This document shows positions 1 through 9,472 of a DNA stretch of 64,000 nt, in pieces. The DNA lies in NCBI GenBank assembly GCA_037128595.1, contig JBAXWB010000019.1, positions 39,842 to 103,841 of the forward strand. The letters run 5' to 3'. Position 1 is the stretch's first letter, and every line of letters starts with the position of its first letter. This DNA is from a bacterium (GTDB lineage Bacteria > Verrucomicrobiota > Kiritimatiellia > CAIKKV01 > CAITUY01). The translations under genes and the position numbers were made by a program. The notes below the pieces were generated by a model that saw only the letters and a program-made list of their open reading frames with translations, ran no database searches and had not been told where the DNA came from.

Positions 1-1
1 G

Positions 2-961
2 GAAGCCTGTTACGGATCACTTCAGGGCATGGGCGGATGGTGTTTGTTTGCTCTCGAGGGAGACTGGATCAACAAATATGTGCGGCGCTGGCCCATGCAG
101 GTCCCGGTGGTGATGGGCCAGCACCCCGCCGCCGCGCTCATCTATCGCAACGAATACGTCAAGGAAGCACCGGTGGTAATTAACGATGCACTGGCGCTCA
201 AAGACCTCTATGCCTTGAAAGGTGCCACCTTTGTCCCTCAGTTCCGCGGATCGGTGGACTTCAATGCCAAGGCCGAGGCCGCATCAGGGAAAACGGTTGC
301 GTCCGCCGAGACGGATCCGGTCAAGATCGAACTGGCCCAGGCTGACGGACTGGCCTACTACGTGGGGCGGGTTCAGCGGACGATCGCTGAAAATCCCGGT
401 GCTTCCTACATCCTGCCTGATCTGAACAAGCATATCGACCGGAAGGCGCAGGTGGTGCGCAGCGTGACCGGTGAAATGATGCTCGATTACGGTAAAGGGC
501 TTTGTACCGTCAATGCCCCCTGTGCGCAGGGGGCCACCGGATTCCTGCAAGCCGCCGGAACCCTCGCGCTGGCAGATGTCAGCATCGCCATGCAGAACGA
601 ATATGGCACGGTGTTGGTGGTCTCCCTCGACGGCAAGCCGCTGAAAAGCTCCGCCAAAATCCTTGTCCAGGTCATGACCGAGGAGCAACAGTACGGCTAC
701 ACGACCGCGCCTATTAAGCATGCGTTTGCAAAGGGCCAACCTGAGATCGACTGCCTGCAGGTCGTCTCCAACGGTGTGCCGCCCATCTGCGTACGCAACT
801 TCAGCGGCAGCATCACCCTCATGCGCGCCGACGCCGGCAAGTTCAAGGTCGCAGCCCTGGACATCAATGGCCACAAGACCAGGGATCTGCCCACCGGATC
901 CGGCGACACACTCACGATTGAACTGTTGCCAAATTGCCTTTATTATGTGATTCAAAAATAA
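2..961 (+). CDS. C-terminal part of a glycoside-hydrolase-like protein (5' end outside window)
   Basis: The reading frame is open from the first bases of the window, so this is the 3' part of a longer gene; the ATG at 29 is internal. The visible start reads YGSLQGMGGWCLFALEGDW, which resembles the strand-8 region of clan GH-A beta-galactosidase-like TIM barrels, where a buried Trp/Phe follows 'LQG'. It continues with a 'GQHPAAALIYR' segment and beta-rich C-terminal domains. No catalytic residues can be assigned because the barrel is missing. It lies 23 bp upstream of a GH28-like gene and is probably part of the same operon. The family assignment is tentative. Confidence 0.55.
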   Translation, partial: EACYGSLQGMGGWCLFALEGDWINKYVRRWPMQVPVVMGQHPAAALIYRNEYVKEAPVVINDALALKDLYALKGATFVPQFRGSVDFNAKAEAASGKTVASAETDPVKIELAQADGLAYYVGRVQRTIAENPGASYILPDLNKHIDRKAQVVRSVTGEMMLDYGKGLCTVNAPCAQGATGFLQAAGTLALADVSIAMQNEYGTVLVVSLDGKPLKSSAKILVQVMTEEQQYGYTTAPIKHAFAKGQPEIDCLQVVSNGVPPICVRNFSGSITLMRADAGKFKVAALDINGHKTRDLPTGSGDTLTIELLPNCLYYVIQK

Positions 962-984
962 GGAACGTGTGTTTAATAAACACC

Positions 985-2346
985 ATGAGCATCTATCTCG
1001 CAACCGAACACGGCGTCATTGGAGATGACCGCACTTGCAACACCAAAGTCTTCCAAACTTTGATTGACCGGATCGTGGCGGCCGGTGGCGGCACCATCCT
1101 GCTTCCCCGCGGGTCCTACCGTAGCGGGACCTTACGCCTGGGCAGCGGGCTTACCCTGTGCCTGATGGATGGCGCGGTGCTGCGCGGCACCGGCCGACTG
1201 GCCGACTACCAGATAGACGGGAAGCTCGCGGGGCTGCTCTACGCCCGCGAGGCGAACGACCTGCGGATCGAGGGGCCGGGGCTGATCGACGGCGCCGGCG
1301 AAGCTTTCTTCGACCCAGCCCGGCCCCATGATTTCATCGACTACGACCTGAGCCGTACGCGCCAGGGGCACGACTTCATCGACCCAGCCACCCGCTGCGC
1401 CAACGGGCCGGTCCATACTTTCGAGCGGCCGGGCAACCTCCTGGTGTTCGCCGCCTGCCGCAACCTGGTGCTGGCCGACTTTGCGGTGCGAGGTGCAGCC
1501 TACTGGACAATCCATCTGGCCGACTGCGAGAACGCGCTGATCCAGCGCCTGCATATCGACAACGACCGCTGCCACCCCAACAACGACGGTATCCACCTGA
1601 CCACCTGCCGACGGACGCGCATCCTCGACTGCGTGATCTCGACCGGCGACGACGCCATCGCGGTTACCGGCTTCCGCAGCATGCCACTGGAACCTAACAT
1701 CAACCTGGGTCTGGAGGATCGCGACGGCGTTGGCGAGGACATCGAGATCGCCCGCTGCCGCCTCGCCAGCCGCTCAAGCGGAATCCGGATCGGCTATGGC
1801 CAAAACGACGTCCGCCGTGTCAGCGTCCACGACGTGTTGATCCACGACTCCAATCGCGGCATCTGCATCCAGAGCCGCAACCAGGGTGCATTGGCCGACC
1901 TCTCCTTCGAGCGGATCCGGATCGGCACCCGCTATGAGAACGGTCCCTGGTGGGGCCACGGCGAGACCATCCATATGAGCGCCGCTGATTACGAGAGCGG
2001 CATTGCCCCTGGGAAGATCCAGAACGTGAGTTTCCGCGACATCGACGCTGAGGGCGAGGACGGCATCCTCCTGTGGGCCGAGCGACCGGGCCTGATCCGC
2101 GACGTGCGCCTGGAGCGCGTCAGCATGCGCCTGTGCCCGGGTGCCTTGAGCCTGCGCATGGGCGGCAACCGCGACCTCCGCCCAACCCTGAACCCGGCGA
2201 GCGCGATCACCGCCGGTCCCCTGGCCCCGCTCGACGCGACCCGCATCGAAGGCCTTGCGGTAAAAGACTGCCGCTGGAGCGCCCTGCCCGGGATGCCGGT
2301 CTTTGCGGACAACCATCCGTATCTGGATGATTCCGGCGAACATTGA
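985..2346 (+). CDS. GH28-like parallel beta-helix glycosidase (polygalacturonase family)
   Basis: This 453-residue protein begins with the 'GDDRTCNTKVFQTLID...AAGGGTILLPRG' block typical of pectate-lyase-fold glycosidases and continues as regular beta-helix rungs. The GH28 acidic signature is present as NNDGIH (about residues 199-204) and GDD (221-223). The usual GHG and RIK are not clear; the matching rungs read SSGIRIGYGQND. The substrate may therefore differ from plain polygalacturonan. I chose ATG 985 because the in-frame extension to 934 overlaps the previous gene and lacks similarity. No signal peptide is seen, so the enzyme is probably cytoplasmic or exported by another route. It is followed after 43 bp by an alpha-mannosidase gene. 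Confidence 0.85.
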   Translation: MSIYLATEHGVIGDDRTCNTKVFQTLIDRIVAAGGGTILLPRGSYRSGTLRLGSGLTLCLMDGAVLRGTGRLADYQIDGKLAGLLYAREANDLRIEGPGLIDGAGEAFFDPARPHDFIDYDLSRTRQGHDFIDPATRCANGPVHTFERPGNLLVFAACRNLVLADFAVRGAAYWTIHLADCENALIQRLHIDNDRCHPNNDGIHLTTCRRTRILDCVISTGDDAIAVTGFRSMPLEPNINLGLEDRDGVGEDIEIARCRLASRSSGIRIGYGQNDVRRVSVHDVLIHDSNRGICIQSRNQGALADLSFERIRIGTRYENGPWWGHGETIHMSAADYESGIAPGKIQNVSFRDIDAEGEDGILLWAERPGLIRDVRLERVSMRLCPGALSLRMGGNRDLRPTLNPASAITAGPLAPLDATRIEGLAVKDCRWSALPGMPVFADNHPYLDDSGEH

Positions 2347-2389
2347 AAGAGCATTCAACAGCAAAAACCACAACTCTTTTTGAAAGATT

Positions 2390-5032
2390 ATGACAAGACC
2401 ACACCAGCCAACTGTTCATGTCGTTTTCACGACCCACTGGGACCGGGAGTGGGTTCAGACGTTTGAGCAGTACCGCTTTCGTCTCGTAAACCTGCTCGAC
2501 CGGGTCATCGAAATCCTCCGCGCAGAGCCCGAAATCCGCTTTGTCATGGACGGCCAGACCATCGTGTTGGAAGACTACCTGGCAGTGCGGCCCGATCAGC
2601 GTGCACGCCTCCAACGCCTGTCACGTGCAGGCCGCATCCTCTTCGGGCCGTGGTATGTGCTGGCCGACCAGTTTCTCGAAGGGCCAGAGGCCACTATCCG
2701 CAACCTGCAACTTGGCTTCCGGGATGCGGCGGCCTTCGGCGGTCCCATGATGGAAGGTTATGTGCCGGACTCCTTTGGCTCCATCGCCACGCTGCCGCTG
2801 CTGCTGAACGGCTTTGGCATTCGCGCGGCGAATTTTGGACGCGGGCGCGCCAACGGCTCCAACCGCGACCTGCTCTTCCGCTGGCGCTGGCACGATGGCA
2901 GCGAAGTTCTGGCGCTGAACCGTGGCTATGCCGGCGCCCTCGGGATCGCCTACCCGGACATCTGGCGCAACCTGGACGATGCGCCCGCCGATCCCGTGGC
3001 GGCCACGATTGCCGCTACCAACGTGTTGAAGAGCGAGCAGACGGTCAGCCCCGTGGATTGCTACTATTTCTCAGTAGGCGTGGATCACATGGAACTGCGC
3101 CCTGGCATGTCCCGTATCCTGCAGGCCTTGAACTCGAACCTGCCCGCGCACTTTATTTCGTCCACTCCGGAGCGCTACGCCGCAGACGCCGCCGCGCGGC
3201 TCCGTGAAACCGGCCAAGTGCTGCAGGTCGCCACCGGTGAAATGCGCGGCGAAGCGCCGGATTGGATGGACCTGAACGGCGTCCTCTCGACCCACGCCGA
3301 GATCAAACGCCGCAACCGCGCCTGCGAGATCATGCTGGCTCAGGTGATCGAACCGCTGGCCGCTGTCTATGAAATAAAACAGAAGCGTCCGGTGCAGCAC
3401 CATCTGGACCACGCCTGGCGCCTGCTGATCCAAAACCATCCGCACGACTCGATCTGCGCCTGCAGCCGCGATGCCGTGATCGACGACATCCTGGCGCGCT
3501 TCCGGAACGTGGAGGATCTGTCCACCCTCCTGCGCCAGCGCCTGATGCACGAATTGCTGCCGCATCCGCCGGCCGATACCGAGACCAAGCCTGTGGTGGT
3601 GCTGTTCAACCCGGCCGTCGCCCGTGGCGTGAGCCCCTTTCAAGCCGTCGTGCGCGTACCGACGCGACTTGCGGACGAACGCTTCGACTTGCTTAACTCA
3701 GACCGGAAAAAGATCGGCACAGCACAGCGCCTGGCCATCAAGCAGGCCGACCTGGAATCCTACTACCAAGTCAACGAAGACCTGCCCAAACTGGTATCCA
3801 AGACGCCGGCCACAGGCCGCGCCGACCGCCAATGCTACAGCCTGCTCGAGATTCGCGGCGTCACAGACTTTGGCCAAGCTGCCGGCTTTCAAACACTTCA
3901 GCTCGCGCCATTGACTGCGGCCACACACGCGCACCCGGAATTTGAGGCGCACACAAACCGGCTACGCAACGACCTCGTCGAACTTTTGTTCGCCACAGAC
4001 GGTAGCGTCACACTGTGCGAACGCGCCACCGGCCGTCATTGGTCACACCTCGGCTATTATCAGAACCTCGCCGACCTCGGCGATACCTACGACTACCAGC
4101 CTCTGGCCCCCGACACACCCCTGGAGACGCGCGGAGGCCAAGCTGAAATCGCCGCAGATGAGATGGACGATTTCTCTGCAACCGTGCGCGTGACCACCAC
4201 CCTGCGCATCCCCGTGCGCTCGCAGGCGCAAGGGCGTGCCACGGAAACGGAGACACACCGGATCATGACCGCCTTCACGCTGTATGCTGGATCACCGGTG
4301 GTCCACGTTCGCGTGCAGGTTGTGAACCGGGCGCTGAATCACCGGTTGCGGGTCGGTTTCCCATGCCACGGTACCCCCCCCGTGGCCGCAGGCGGTCATT
4401 TTGCGGTGATGACACGTGCCTGGACCCGACCGAACGACAAGTACCCATCCCGTCCGTTGCTGGACTTCCTGCACGTGGGCGAAGAAGCCGGGTTGGGAAT
4501 CCTGGTCCGCGGAATGTACGAATATCAGGCGCTGGGCAACGAAACCGACGGCGAAGTGCTGCTCACGCTCTTTCGTTCAGTGGAAACCATCGGCCCGGCC
4601 GCCGGGTGCAACTATCCGGTCGAGCACGCAAAAAGTCTAGGCATACAAACGGCCGAATTTGCGCTCACACCGAGCGCATCTCTGCGCGAGACCATGGATC
4701 GCGCCAGCGCCTACATCGTGCCAGTGACCGCAGAAGGGTGCCTCAGCGCCGGTTTGGATCTGAATCTTCCGAGCAAACTACTGCAGGCGGACGGCGCACC
4801 GGTGGTCACCTGTTTCAAGCGCGCCGCCGATGGCAAGGGGCTGATTGTGCGCGCCTTCAACCCCGGCGGCGAAAAAGCCTTTCTGCACCTGCGTTGCGGC
4901 CTGCGCTGGTCAAAAGCCAGCCGTGTGAATCTTGCGGAAGAACCAGCTGAAGGCGCCACACCCGCGTGCAGCAAAAAAACGATGACGCTGGAATTTCAAC
5001 CCTACGAAGTGATTACCCTTCGCCTGAAGTAA
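2390..5032 (+). CDS. GH38 alpha-mannosidase
   Basis: The 880-residue protein has the GH38 layout. An N-terminal catalytic alpha/beta domain carries the zinc-binding HWDREW (16-21), a VPDSFG motif whose Asp (about 127) is the expected nucleophile, and a later zinc-site motif HPHDSIC (about 349-355). A middle three-helix segment and a long beta-sandwich C-terminal half follow. GH38 enzymes hydrolyse terminal alpha-mannosyl residues with a retaining mechanism. No signal peptide is visible, so a cytoplasmic role on imported oligosaccharides is likely. The next gene starts 1 bp after the stop, which suggests tight co-translation. It is one of two complete GH38 genes here. Confidence 0.93.
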   Translation: MTRPHQPTVHVVFTTHWDREWVQTFEQYRFRLVNLLDRVIEILRAEPEIRFVMDGQTIVLEDYLAVRPDQRARLQRLSRAGRILFGPWYVLADQFLEGPEATIRNLQLGFRDAAAFGGPMMEGYVPDSFGSIATLPLLLNGFGIRAANFGRGRANGSNRDLLFRWRWHDGSEVLALNRGYAGALGIAYPDIWRNLDDAPADPVAATIAATNVLKSEQTVSPVDCYYFSVGVDHMELRPGMSRILQALNSNLPAHFISSTPERYAADAAARLRETGQVLQVATGEMRGEAPDWMDLNGVLSTHAEIKRRNRACEIMLAQVIEPLAAVYEIKQKRPVQHHLDHAWRLLIQNHPHDSICACSRDAVIDDILARFRNVEDLSTLLRQRLMHELLPHPPADTETKPVVVLFNPAVARGVSPFQAVVRVPTRLADERFDLLNSDRKKIGTAQRLAIKQADLESYYQVNEDLPKLVSKTPATGRADRQCYSLLEIRGVTDFGQAAGFQTLQLAPLTAATHAHPEFEAHTNRLRNDLVELLFATDGSVTLCERATGRHWSHLGYYQNLADLGDTYDYQPLAPDTPLETRGGQAEIAADEMDDFSATVRVTTTLRIPVRSQAQGRATETETHRIMTAFTLYAGSPVVHVRVQVVNRALNHRLRVGFPCHGTPPVAAGGHFAVMTRAWTRPNDKYPSRPLLDFLHVGEEAGLGILVRGMYEYQALGNETDGEVLLTLFRSVETIGPAAGCNYPVEHAKSLGIQTAEFALTPSASLRETMDRASAYIVPVTAEGCLSAGLDLNLPSKLLQADGAPVVTCFKRAADGKGLIVRAFNPGGEKAFLHLRCGLRWSKASRVNLAEEPAEGATPACSKKTMTLEFQPYEVITLRLK

Positions 5033-5033
5033 A

Positions 5034-7829
5034 ATGAACCAACTAATTGAGGCACAATACGTCTGGCATGATGACGCGGGGCGCGGGCGGAATCTTCACG
5101 CCTGTTTCCGCCTGACCTTCATCCTTGATGCGGCCGTCGTATCGGCACGGCTCAATCTCTTTGCCGACACGACGTACCAACTTTTTGTAAACGGCCAGTT
5201 CGTTGAGTTTGGACCGATCCGGTTTGATCCGCGGTTCCCGATGTTCGACACGGTGGATATCGCACACTGGTTACGTGTCGGAAGAAATGTCATCGCCGTA
5301 TCAGTCAACTCCTTCCAGCACAAGACCCTCAAGTCCATCACCCACCAGGCGGGATTTATCACCTGGGGTGAGGTGAGGACATCCGATGACGCCACAGTTT
5401 CCCTGGCAACGCCGGGCGCGTGGCGTGGCGTTCCCGACCTTTCGCTGGCGCGCTACACCGGCAAGTTCAGCTTCGCCCTCAACGCTGCGGAGTTGTTTGA
5501 CCAGGCTGGCGAGGAACCCGGATGGCGGGAAGCGGATTTTGCCGACGGCCATTGGCCGCAGGCAGTGTCGCTGGCCAATCAGGCAGCGTGGGGGCCGCTC
5601 GAGCCGCGATCAATCCCCTTCCTGTCCAAAGCGTCGATTCCGTTCGAGCGCGTGACGCAGGCCCTTCCCCTGGCTATCGATGAGGATTGGTATTCGTTCG
5701 CAGTGCCGTTTCCCGCGTTTTACGAGGCGGACAAGAAGACCTTCAGTAGTCTCGTGGCGTTCGCGACCTGGATCCACTCGCCCGAAGACCAGGAAATCAT
5801 AGCCGGCGTGTTCTGGGGCGAGTACTGGCTCAATGGCAAACGGATTCCCGACGGTGTCCTGTGCACTTTCCGCAACCAGCGCATCAACCAAAGCTGGCGT
5901 CTGCGGAAAGGCTGGAACTATTTCTTCGGAACCGTGCAGGCATATCAGAATATTGTCGAACAATATTTCGCCTTGCCGCGCGGCAAAGGTCTTTTCGTCT
6001 CCGCCGATAAGGACCTCACCGGTACGCGCCGTTTTAAACATACACGTATCCTGATGGCAGCAGAACACGCGGAACATCTCACATCGAAACCCGTCCCCTT
6101 CGTTCCGGACGACGCGCTTGAAGAGATCGGGGGATGGATCTACGTGGACGTTTCGGAATGCGCGCAGAGCCCGAGCCGCGAACTGGGATGGGACAGTTAC
6201 AGCGAACCGGTCGAGACGCTCACGCCTGAGACGCTCCAGGGCCACATCTTCCGTCACACCGATTACCCGGAAGGCTTCTCGCTAGTGCTGGACGCCGGAC
6301 AAACCCGTCTTGTCCTGCCACGGCTGGTACTCGACGGCGTCGAAGGCGCGACGATCGATCTCGGCTATACCGAACATCTTCGCGGTGATGGCGTACATAT
6401 CCAGACGCAGCACCATTCACCCTGTTCCGACCGGATCCTGTGTTCGCGTGACAACCTCGACTGGATGCCCCGCCACCCGCGCGGTTTCCGCTATCTCATG
6501 CTCACCGTAAGAAATACGCGTGCCGATGTGACCTTGAGAAAGTTGTCGCTGCGCTCCGCCATGTATCCGGTCCAGGAGCGTGGCCGCTTTACCTGTTCTG
6601 ACCCGCTGTTGACGGCAATCTGGGAGATGGGCCGGCGCACCCAGGCCGTCACCATGGAAGACGCCTACGTGGACTGCGTTGGCCGTGAACGCGGCATGTA
6701 CGGCCGGGATACGATCATCCAGTACCATGTTAACCTGGCAACCTTTGGCGATCAGACTCTGATGGAACGTTGCCTGCAACTCTTCGGGCAGTCACCAGAC
6801 GCCAGCGGAAAATTCCGGGCGGTCTACCCGAACACCGGTGACTACACCATCGCCGACTTCGCCCTGAACATGGTCGACGGGTACTGGAACTACTATGCGC
6901 ACAGCGGCGACCTGGAACGGATCCGTCAGGACTGGGCGGCCATCCTCGTGAACCTGCACTGGTTCCATGAACTCTCCGACGAGAGGAAGGATTATTTACT
7001 GGATGCCGACTGGCCCGCGAACCGGCGGATTGCGGCGGAGTACGGCGGCTACCATGGCGACAGCGGCGCCACGGGATACATGTCGAAAAAGGGACCAACC
7101 TGCCTCTTTTCATGCTTCTATCTATCGGCACTCCAGGCGGCCTCGCGGCTGGCCAAGGCGTTGGGCGGCGAAGCGCTGACAGAAAAGCGGCGACTCGACC
7201 GGAGATCCGCGCGACTCGCGGCATCCATCCAGGTCGCGTTCTGGGACGAAGGCCGGGGATGCTTTGCGGATGACCTGGCGCACACGACCGTCTCGGCGCA
7301 TGCGAGTCTGCTGGCGGTGTGCACCGGCGTTGCCAAAAGACGGCAAGTACCACGGATTCGGCAGCATGTATCATTCGAATTGCGTTCAATCTTCCGTAAC
7401 GGCTTTGACCCGAGCGGAGGGACGTTAACCAGCCCGAGTTTCGCCTTCTCCCTGTTTGACGGCCTGTACCATCTCGGACTCCACGAGACCGCCGAGAGCA
7501 TGATGCGGCAGGGCTGGGGATGGATGCTGGCGCAAGGGCTCAAGACTTGTGTCGAGCATTTCTCGCTCGCCGACAGTCTCTGCCATGCCTGGTCGGCTTC
7601 GCCAACCTACTACCTTTCCAAGAATGTGCTGGGCGTCCACTTTCCGGAGGCGCCGAACCTCGACGTCGTGGAGATCCGGATCAGGACCCATGGCGTCACC
7701 TGGGCCGAGGGCGCTTTCCCGCATCCGCGGGGCGCCATTGAAGTGAAGTGGCGCAGGGAAGGCGGCCGATGCATCATCGAAACCAAAGTGCCTGAAGGCG
7801 TGTGCGTAACAAAACAGGGTGAGTCATGA
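5034..7829 (+). CDS. GH78-like alpha-L-rhamnosidase
   Basis: The 931-residue protein starts with a jelly-roll domain (about 1-180, with 'YQLFVNGQFV' and 'GRNVIAVSV' typical of rhamnosidase N-terminal modules). More beta-sandwich follows, then an (alpha/alpha)6 catalytic barrel from about 530. The sequence EDAYVDCVGRERGMYGRD (about 541-558) matches the GH78 region that holds the general acid, which sits in a D-x-x-x-R-E/D context. GH78 enzymes remove terminal alpha-L-rhamnose, a constituent of rhamnogalacturonan I and many exopolysaccharides. This fits the GH28-like and esterase-like neighbours. The gene overlaps the next one as ATGA at 7826. There is no signal peptide. Confidence 0.85.
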   Translation: MNQLIEAQYVWHDDAGRGRNLHACFRLTFILDAAVVSARLNLFADTTYQLFVNGQFVEFGPIRFDPRFPMFDTVDIAHWLRVGRNVIAVSVNSFQHKTLKSITHQAGFITWGEVRTSDDATVSLATPGAWRGVPDLSLARYTGKFSFALNAAELFDQAGEEPGWREADFADGHWPQAVSLANQAAWGPLEPRSIPFLSKASIPFERVTQALPLAIDEDWYSFAVPFPAFYEADKKTFSSLVAFATWIHSPEDQEIIAGVFWGEYWLNGKRIPDGVLCTFRNQRINQSWRLRKGWNYFFGTVQAYQNIVEQYFALPRGKGLFVSADKDLTGTRRFKHTRILMAAEHAEHLTSKPVPFVPDDALEEIGGWIYVDVSECAQSPSRELGWDSYSEPVETLTPETLQGHIFRHTDYPEGFSLVLDAGQTRLVLPRLVLDGVEGATIDLGYTEHLRGDGVHIQTQHHSPCSDRILCSRDNLDWMPRHPRGFRYLMLTVRNTRADVTLRKLSLRSAMYPVQERGRFTCSDPLLTAIWEMGRRTQAVTMEDAYVDCVGRERGMYGRDTIIQYHVNLATFGDQTLMERCLQLFGQSPDASGKFRAVYPNTGDYTIADFALNMVDGYWNYYAHSGDLERIRQDWAAILVNLHWFHELSDERKDYLLDADWPANRRIAAEYGGYHGDSGATGYMSKKGPTCLFSCFYLSALQAASRLAKALGGEALTEKRRLDRRSARLAASIQVAFWDEGRGCFADDLAHTTVSAHASLLAVCTGVAKRRQVPRIRQHVSFELRSIFRNGFDPSGGTLTSPSFAFSLFDGLYHLGLHETAESMMRQGWGWMLAQGLKTCVEHFSLADSLCHAWSASPTYYLSKNVLGVHFPEAPNLDVVEIRIRTHGVTWAEGAFPHPRGAIEVKWRREGGRCIIETKVPEGVCVTKQGES

Positions 7830-9472
7830 GATCATTCAAAGCGCCACCCCGTTTTCTGATCCGCGATGGGGACCGTGTTGTTTTCTGGGGCGATTCCATT
7901 ACGGACAACAGTTATTGGTGCCGCACGGTGGAAACCTATGTGCGCTGCCGGTATCCGGATTACCACGTTGATTTCATCAATCTCGGCCTGGGTGGCGACA
8001 CGGCCCAGGCGGGAAAGATCCGCATCCAGCGTGACCTTCCAGCCACCCGGCCTACCCTGGTCTTGATCAACCTGGGGATGAATGACGCCGGCTTCGCCCC
8101 TTATCGTCAAGCCTCCTGCGACGTCTACATCCGGAGCCTGCGCGATATGCTGCACTTCATCCGACGCCGCACCAGGGCGCGAGTGGTGTTCATCTCCCCC
8201 ATTCCCTATGAGTGCGGTGCGGCCCGGGATTCCACCGGTCGGAAACGGAGCATCTGGTATCCGCAGACTCTGCGTCGATTCTCCCGGGCGATGGCTGTCT
8301 TTGCCAAAGCATCCCGTTGCACCTTCATCGACCTGAATCGGCTGTATCAGAAGGAACTGAACCGGTACCAAGTAGCTGACCCGCAATTAACGCTCTCTCA
8401 TGACGGCATCCATCCCGGTGCGGATGGCAACGCACTCATCGCCGCCCTGCTGCTTCAGGCCATGGGCGCCGAAGGCGACCTCCTGCACCTCCAAATTGAC
8501 CTTACAAAGCGCACCGCGGAGGCGACCCATCAGCGCATCACGTCGCTGACCCGGATCCCAAAAGGTATCCGCTTCACGCGCCAACCTCAGGCCTTCCCGT
8601 TCCAGTTCAGCGGCCGCGACGTCATCCGCCTCGACCTGAAACCGTGGCAGGCCCGTCTCAATCAGAACACTCTCCGTGTAACCGGACTGCCGACCCCGTA
8701 CCTGCTGCTGTTGGTAAACGGCCGCGTTCGGGCAACTTTCACCAGAGCCCAGGCACAGCGGGGTGTTTCGTTGACCAACCTGGGTCTACCGGAGGAAGCT
8801 GTCGGCACACTGGTGGGCGACATCGTGGAAGAGGTCCATCGCCAGCGTTATAGACTGTGGCGCCAGATGCCGCCGCGCAGTTCCGGCGACCATCCGGAAA
8901 CCGACTATCTGCGCGAACAGTCAGACTCGCAGGTCAGGTACTTGAACAGCCGCGGCATCCACTGCCAACCCTATCAGGTGGAACTGGTCGCCAGCAAAAC
9001 TGCCGATCTGTATGCCACTGCACCCTTCCCAGTGCTCCCGCCCTTCCCTTGTCATGGGGCCGAGGTGCAGATCCTGTTCGAGATCGACACCTCGGCCTGG
9101 ACCGGGATTATCTCCCCGCGCACCGGCCAGAAACTGAAGTTCCACGCCCCACTGCGCATCAAGGGCGATTTCAACAACTGGGTGGCCACGCCGATGAAGC
9201 CGCCAGCCAGCGGCAGCGACGGGATCTGGACGCTCCGAACCAACGTCCGAATCAAGGATTCTCTGAGTTCCTTTGCATTCGAGGATGCCAGCCCTGAGCG
9301 CGGCGCGCACGAAAGCGAACTCATGGAGATCATCAAGTTCGGGTTGCACGATCTGGTTGGCCCTTCGGCGAGCGCTGCTTTCGCCTTTGTGCCGGACCGA
9401 CATCGCCACCTTTGCATCACCACAGCCCATGTCAAGGAGGCCATACGCCTGAGCCGCATCAAGAAACCATGA
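7826..9472 (+). CDS. SGNH/GDSL-family hydrolase with long C-terminal extension
   Basis: Residues 1-220 form an SGNH hydrolase. Block I is FWGDSITDNS (Ser about 24), then GLGGDT with the oxyanion Gly, LGMND (Asn) and SHDGIHPG supplying Asp and His of the triad (about 190-197). Such enzymes deacetylate plant or microbial polysaccharides, for example rhamnogalacturonan acetylesterases. The remaining 320 residues are beta-rich, contain a 'FPCHGAEVQILFEID' stretch, and have no family that I recognise. Translation is probably coupled, since the start overlaps the GH78-like stop and the stop overlaps the next start. A role in removing ester groups before the rhamnosidase and galactosidase act is inferred. 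Confidence 0.8.
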   Translation: MRSFKAPPRFLIRDGDRVVFWGDSITDNSYWCRTVETYVRCRYPDYHVDFINLGLGGDTAQAGKIRIQRDLPATRPTLVLINLGMNDAGFAPYRQASCDVYIRSLRDMLHFIRRRTRARVVFISPIPYECGAARDSTGRKRSIWYPQTLRRFSRAMAVFAKASRCTFIDLNRLYQKELNRYQVADPQLTLSHDGIHPGADGNALIAALLLQAMGAEGDLLHLQIDLTKRTAEATHQRITSLTRIPKGIRFTRQPQAFPFQFSGRDVIRLDLKPWQARLNQNTLRVTGLPTPYLLLLVNGRVRATFTRAQAQRGVSLTNLGLPEEAVGTLVGDIVEEVHRQRYRLWRQMPPRSSGDHPETDYLREQSDSQVRYLNSRGIHCQPYQVELVASKTADLYATAPFPVLPPFPCHGAEVQILFEIDTSAWTGIISPRTGQKLKFHAPLRIKGDFNNWVATPMKPPASGSDGIWTLRTNVRIKDSLSSFAFEDASPERGAHESELMEIIKFGLHDLVGPSASAAFAFVPDRHRHLCITTAHVKEAIRLSRIKKP